64,000 nt of DNA from Pedobacter ghigonis (GTDB taxonomy: Bacteria > Bacteroidota > Bacteroidia > Sphingobacteriales > Sphingobacteriaceae): the NCBI RefSeq assembly GCF_903166585.1, contig NZ_CAESCM010000021.1, positions 1-64,000 on the forward strand, written 5' to 3'. Shown here piece after piece: positions 62,701 to 64,000 of this stretch (positions are counted from its first letter, which is position 1; the number at the start of each line of letters is the position of its first letter). The position numbers and the translations under genes are program-made. The notes under the pieces are model-generated. The model had not been told where the DNA came from, did no database searches, and worked only from the letters and a program-made list of their open reading frames with translations.

Positions 62701-62932
62701 GTTATTGAGCTTTAATGCACTGCCTTACGCAGTTGAAGATTTAGATCCTGAGGCAGAGAAAAAACAATACCACTCAGGCGAACTGGTAAAGCGTAATCAG
62801 ATTTATGTACACATGGATTTACAGCAGCTGGGTGTACAGGGAATTGATAGCTGGGGCTCTATGCCATTAATCCAGTACCAGATTCCTTTCAAAGATTACA
62901 ATTACAGCTACTACATTAAACCTATTAAGTAA
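59768..62932 (+). CDS. lacZ: GH2 beta-galactosidase, secreted (LacZ type)
   Basis: 1054 residues, the usual length. The signal peptide (LTILFTSLWIAGQVSAQ) points to the periplasm. GH2 sugar-binding domain at about 45-225, immunoglobulin-like domain at about 228-345, then the TIM barrel with FLKGVNRHEHN, acid/base Glu493 in WSLGNEAGNG, and nucleophile Glu556 in FIMSEYAHIMGNS. A DUF4981-like domain (about 640-730) and the large C-terminal Bgal_small_N domain (about 765-1045; GPGENYVDRK) complete it. It hydrolyses terminal beta-galactosides. The GH27 gene follows after a repeat, so a galactose-rich substrate is likely. Confidence 0.95.
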   Translation: MKRKLTILFTSLWIAGQVSAQQLPAELQTPEVVSVNRLPMRASAFAFESQELAAKRAKEKSAYFLSLNGTWKFNWVKDPHKRPTDFYKVDFDDKGWDNFKVPANWEVNGYGLPIYVNQPYEFAGRQLTGNRMNPPFDIPEDNNPVGSYRKKINIPANWGDKQVFISLGAVKSAFYIWVNGKKVGYSEDSKLAAEFDITKYVKPGENTIALQVYRWSDGSYLECQDMWRISGIEREVYLYATPKLDIRDFKVSGTLDASYTNGLLNVDLAVQNYKIDQRTNHSRPDSFYVALDLVDAKGNNVWKEATKLQKVLGNYKTDLNFKAQINNVKNWSAEVPYLYTLYITLKDKNDKVIEVIPQRVGFRSVEIKGSDLLVNGKRVFLKGVNRHEHNATQGHTLTHADMEKDMEMMKKLNVNAVRHSHYPPDPYWMELCDEYGLYVIDEANIESHGRYYSLETTFANDKQWRVPHLERITRMYERDKNHASVITWSLGNEAGNGVNFYEAYEWLKAKDFRPVQYERAENDFNTDMIVPQYPSPNYLPRYSKQEKETRPFIMSEYAHIMGNSLGNFKEYWDAIENNPKLQGGFVWEWIDQAIDTVKNGKRIMAYGGDFPLSGPVDENFSDNDFCVKGVVTAYRGMTPMAVELKKVHQYIKTTFNGTNQINVNNSYFFKDISNVQLNWELVADGKVVQSGVVNNLNVGPRQSQTLSIPFNTNYANGKEYFLNVRYRLKTAEPFLEKGYEIAYEQIALAGTPKANTYAAGKKALKVEQTADRAMVKGSDFTITFDLKKGTLISYLSKGRELLANGPQPGFYRAPTDNDIGAGLNTRLRMWRNVYQDNDAANIKSTVNSTATDFTLTVKSSLLKGDAETTQQFTVLADGTVKVDNQFKAVTGNYKSLMRIGNDLQLKNEYNNIQWYGRGPGENYVDRKTASLIGTYQSTVADQYFPYARPQESGNKTEVRWVNFTDKAGKGLRFEFADQLLSFNALPYAVEDLDPEAEKKQYHSGELVKRNQIYVHMDLQQLGVQGIDSWGSMPLIQYQIPFKDYNYSYYIKPIK

Positions 62933-62940
62933 CATAGATG

Positions 62941-63028
62941 GTCGTCATTCCCAACTTGATCCGATAGCTATCGGATGGGAATCTTAAAGCATTAGTATTA
63001 AGATTCCTATCTGTGTGAGAATGACGAC
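62941..63028. repeat. dispersed intergenic inverted repeat (GTCGTCATTC type)
   Basis: GTCGTCATTC (62941-62950) is complementary to GAATGACGAC (63019-63028). The 14-base palindrome CCGATAGCTATCGG (62961-62974) is the same as in the repeat at 26090-26228, and GGGAATCTTAA / TTAAGATTCC form an inner stem. It lies 8 bases after the lacZ stop and 18 bases before the first possible GH27 start (63046). It may end or reduce transcription from lacZ into the GH27 gene. Confidence 0.8.
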
Positions 63029-63072
63029 TGTTCTTTTTTAATGAAATGATGAACGCGCTATCCAAAGAAAAT

Positions 63073-64000
63073 ATGAGATTTATCAAAATCTGTTTTACCT
63101 TATTGTTATTTGTCCAAATCAGTTTTGCACAAGAAACAAAATTAGCAGCAACACCACCCATGGGCTGGATGAGCTGGAATATCATGTCAGAAAACCCGAA
63201 CGAAAAAGATATTAAAGCAATGGCCGATGCGATGGTAACCAGCGGAATGGTTAAAGCAGGTTATCAATATATCTTTTTAGATGATTGCTGGCAGGGCGGT
63301 CGCGATAATAAAAACAACATCATAGCCGATGCTAAGAAATTCCCTTCAGGCATTAAAGCACTGGCTGATTATCTGCACGATAAAGGGATGAAACTAGGCA
63401 TTTATTCAGATGCCGCTCCTTTAACCTGTGGAGGTTATACCGCTAGTTTAAATTTCGAAGACCAGGATGCCAAAACCTTTGCATCGTGGGGAATCGATTA
63501 CCTGAAATACGACTATTGCAACGCACCGGAGGATGTAGAAACCGCGAAGAAACGTTATGGTAAAATCGCCCAGGCTTTACGCAAATCGGACAGGGATATC
63601 ATATTGGGCATTTGCGAATGGGGCCCACGCGAACCCTGGAACTGGGGCGCACAGGTTGGCGGACAAAGCTGGCGTACCACTTACGATATCAGGGATAAAT
63701 GGCTGGATACCGAAGGTAAAGGCGGTGTGGGGATTTATAACGTGGTTGATAAAATGGCGGGATTAGCCAGCTTTTCAGGTCCGGGTAAGTGGAACGACGG
63801 CGACATGCTGGTAGCGGGTTTGCACGGCACCAAAGGGCCTTCCGCTGCTTTTAATGGCGTGGGTTGCACAAAGGCCGAGTACCAGAGCCAGATGAGTTTA
63901 TACAGCATGCTCAACTCGCCACTGTATGCCAGTTGCGATATCCGCAAAATGGACAATGAAGCGAAGGCTATTTTCACCAATACCGAAGTTATTGCTTTAA
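63073..64000 (+). CDS. GH27 alpha-galactosidase, partial (runs off the right end)
   Basis: 309 residues visible from ATG 63073, without a stop. In-frame ATGs at 63046 and 63049 would add 8-9 residues before the signal peptide (FIKICFTLLLFVQISFAQ). GH27 signatures are TPPMGWMSWN at the start, the YIFLDDCWQGG strand, nucleophile Asp147 in YLKYDYCN, and WNDGDML (about 240-246), which holds the acid/base Asp and where the usual Pro is Gly. Terminal alpha-galactosides are the substrate. It sits behind lacZ, with a repeat between them, and the same operator lies upstream. The C-terminal beta domain is outside the window. Confidence 0.92.
   Translation, partial: MRFIKICFTLLLFVQISFAQETKLAATPPMGWMSWNIMSENPNEKDIKAMADAMVTSGMVKAGYQYIFLDDCWQGGRDNKNNIIADAKKFPSGIKALADYLHDKGMKLGIYSDAAPLTCGGYTASLNFEDQDAKTFASWGIDYLKYDYCNAPEDVETAKKRYGKIAQALRKSDRDIILGICEWGPREPWNWGAQVGGQSWRTTYDIRDKWLDTEGKGGVGIYNVVDKMAGLASFSGPGKWNDGDMLVAGLHGTKGPSAAFNGVGCTKAEYQSQMSLYSMLNSPLYASCDIRKMDNEAKAIFTNTEVIAL

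Overview
The window looks like chromosomal DNA of a Bacteroidota member of the family Sphingobacteriaceae, most likely Pedobacter or a close relative. The reasons are the SusC/SusD pairs, the ECF sigma/FecR pair in front of an STN-bearing SusC, lipoprotein signals of the form xxxC-K-K, the Bacteroidota-type promoter boxes (TTTG, about 20 bp, TAnnTTTG), and dispersed intergenic inverted repeats of the CGTCATTGCGAG kind. The genus is inferred from gene content and general resemblance; no search was run.

Layout. 1-127 is the 3' end of a group II intron (domains V and VI) that enters from the left. 256-730 holds two small membrane proteins. 1021-11377 is an ECF sigma/FecR-controlled SusC-SusD locus with a metzincin-type zinc protease and a TlpA-like thioredoxin lipoprotein or exported protein. 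11530-14598 holds an amidohydrolase and an ABC-F ATPase (GTG start). 14660-18507 (minus strand) is a type I secretion-like set, ABC membrane domain, HlyD adaptor and TolC channel, in which the ABC protein has no ATPase domain. 19249-22533 is a divergent phosphonate-catabolism-like group (PhnX-like HAD hydrolase; dehydrogenase plus OPA-type MFS carrier) with a palindromic operator over the divergent promoters. 22567-26314 holds a small coiled-coil protein, a membrane-bound LuxR-type regulator, an EamA transporter and repeat elements. 26315-28721 (minus strand) is an ArsR-SRPBCC-DoxX-YdeI-DUF4256 operon with a very clear promoter/operator. Next come a large TlpA-like protein, a zinc alcohol dehydrogenase, an Lrp regulator, serC with a DUF1015 gene, a tandem-repeat block (35861-36275), a DUF4350-like secreted protein, DUF1543 and a large FAD/NAD(P)-binding protein.

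39645-59582 is the centrepiece: an 11-gene co-directional locus preceded by a 0.9-kb leader. It consists of two parallel modules (SusC-SusD-fasciclin-DUF5007-like and SusC-SusD-fasciclin-DUF5008-like) followed by an M60/enhancin-like metallopeptidase flanked by two paralogous alkaline-phosphatase-fold/LamG lipoproteins. No glycoside hydrolase lies inside it, so it reads as a surface system for a glycoprotein or peptide-linked substrate rather than a simple polysaccharide. Its leader carries two CAAACGTTTG operators and two tandemly duplicated short ORFs. The same operator recurs upstream of the following genes, a GH2 beta-galactosidase (lacZ type) and a GH27 alpha-galactosidase that runs off the right end, which suggests one LacI-family regulator for all of them.

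No tRNA, rRNA or CRISPR array was recognised. Functions rest on reading motifs by eye; domain boundaries are approximate.
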